From Flavobacteriales bacterium (GTDB taxonomy: Bacteria; Bacteroidota; Bacteroidia; UBA10329), in assembly GCA_016124845.1 (NCBI GenBank), contig WGMW01000058.1, positions 1 through 45,173 on the forward strand: a stretch of 45,173 bases of DNA, read 5' to 3'. A program made the translations under genes and the position numbers. Positions within the stretch are counted from its first letter, which is position 1, and every line of letters begins with the position of its first letter. The notes under the pieces are model-generated. The model saw only the letters and a list, made by a program, of their open reading frames with translations. It ran no database searches and was not told the DNA's origin. Positions 44,585 through 45,173 of the stretch are shown in pieces.

Positions 44585-45173
44585 TCTCTCTTTCCCTGAT
44601 CTCTATTCACCTACCGATTTTCTCTGCCTCTCTGTTTGAAATAATCTGAGCGTAGCGAACCGACCAACGGGAGCTCATTGCCTCTGAATGTTCTCTCCGT
44701 GCATCTCCCATCCTCCTTTCCCCTCCGTGCAACAACACCGTGAGCGTAGCGAACCCTTTGCGTCCTTGCAACTTTGCGAGACCTAAACGTGAGCGAAGCG
44801 AACGCTCTCCGTGCATCTCCCATCCTCCATTCCCCTCCGTGCAACAACACCGTGAGCGAAGCGAACCCTTTGCGTCTTGGCCGCTTTGCGAGAACCGACC
44901 GTGAGCGTAGCGAACCCTCTCCGTGTATCTCCCATCCTCAATTCCCCTCCGTGCAACAACACCGTGAGCGAAGCGAACCCTTTGCGTCTTGGCCACTTTG
45001 CGAGAACCGACCGTGAGCGTAGCGAACCAAATCTGCTTCCCTGCGGCTCTGTGTGAAAAATCCTTCGATACAATTTTCCCGAGAAAGGAAAATCACTCAG
45101 GATGACCCGCGCACTCCTTTGCGCCCCTGCGTCTTCACGAGCAACCCACGTGAGCGAAGCGAACCTCCATCTC
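44585..45173. repeat. Noncoding array 2 of short modular repeats, continuing past the window
   Basis: Same modules as array 1: GTGAGCGAAGCGAACC or GTGAGCGTAGCGAACC in about eight copies, CCTTTGCGTCTTGGCCGC with TTTGCGAGAACCGACC, and CATCTCCCATCCTCCTTTCC with CCTCCGTGCAACAAC in three copies (near 44700, 44812 and 44925). The last copy is cut by the window end. Minus-strand frames through it are repeat translations. The 140 bases before it (44443-44584) hold no recognised feature. Confidence 0.85.
45047..45125. repeat. 78-base direct repeat, copy 2
   Basis: Same sequence as 38724-38801 with one added C in the TTTTCCC tract, in the same orientation. The near-identity over 78 bases contrasts with the variable modules around it and suggests recent copying or gene conversion. 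Confidence 0.9.

Noticed and set aside
44585-45173. Minus-strand frames across array 2
   Set aside because: Same repeat translations as in array 1; no independent sign of a gene.
38391-45173. CRISPR array
   Set aside because: Repeats are short, variable and reused in mixed order; there is no constant repeat-spacer period and no cas gene.

Overview
The window looks like a chromosomal stretch of a Bacteroidota bacterium, most likely a member of Flavobacteriales. The basis is the set of type IX secretion (T9SS) sorting domains of types A and B, two PorP/SprF-family proteins, a giant SprB-repeat adhesin, Bacteroidota -7 promoter elements (TAnnTTTG) and a dialkylresorcinol gene set. Genus cannot be told from the sequence. 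No rRNA, tRNA, CRISPR array, integrase or transposase was recognised.

Layout. (1) 0-9.7 kb, minus strand: a beta-propeller T9SS protein, a lipoprotein, DNA polymerase I, a carboxypeptidase-regulatory-like secreted protein, a GxxExxY protein and acetyl-CoA synthetase. (2) 9.8-18.0 kb, minus strand: a tightly packed six-gene operon with overlapping or nearly touching stop and start codons. Order of transcription is collagen-like 1, collagen-like 2, collagen-like 3 with a phage-tail-fibre-like tip, a T9SS type B protein, a PorP/SprF protein, collagen-like 4, then a terminator. The first start codon sits inside an 11-bp perfect stem. This operon is the best candidate for an undescribed system: exported collagen-like stalks with different heads, co-encoded with a T9SS partner. 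(3) 18.0-20.8 kb: a deoxyhypusine-synthase-like enzyme, an EamA-type transporter and a DUF4476 protein, separated by GC-rich palindromic repeats. (4) 20.8-23.7 kb, minus strand: a compact dialkylresorcinol cassette (DarA, DarB, hotdog dehydratase-like, ACP) without the rest of a flexirubin cluster. (5) 24.2-27.9 kb, plus strand: three tandem paralogous T9SS type A proteins and a PKD-domain protein. (6) 28.1-37.2 kb, plus strand: a 2,698-residue SprB-repeat protein translationally coupled to its own PorP/SprF partner. (7) 38.4-45.2 kb: two noncoding arrays of short modular repeats bracketing a visibly more AT-rich signalling block with SiaC, SiaB, two SpoIIE/PP2C-type phosphatases and a thioredoxin-fold protein. 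This resembles the SiaABC partner switch without a diguanylate cyclase.

Working picture: much of the window makes cell-surface proteins. Two different T9SS type B proteins are each encoded beside an SprF-like protein, which fits the idea of dedicated substrate/partner pairs. The Sia-like block is a phosphorylation switch whose output target is not visible here. Assignments rest on reading the sequence and recalled family motifs; no database search was run.
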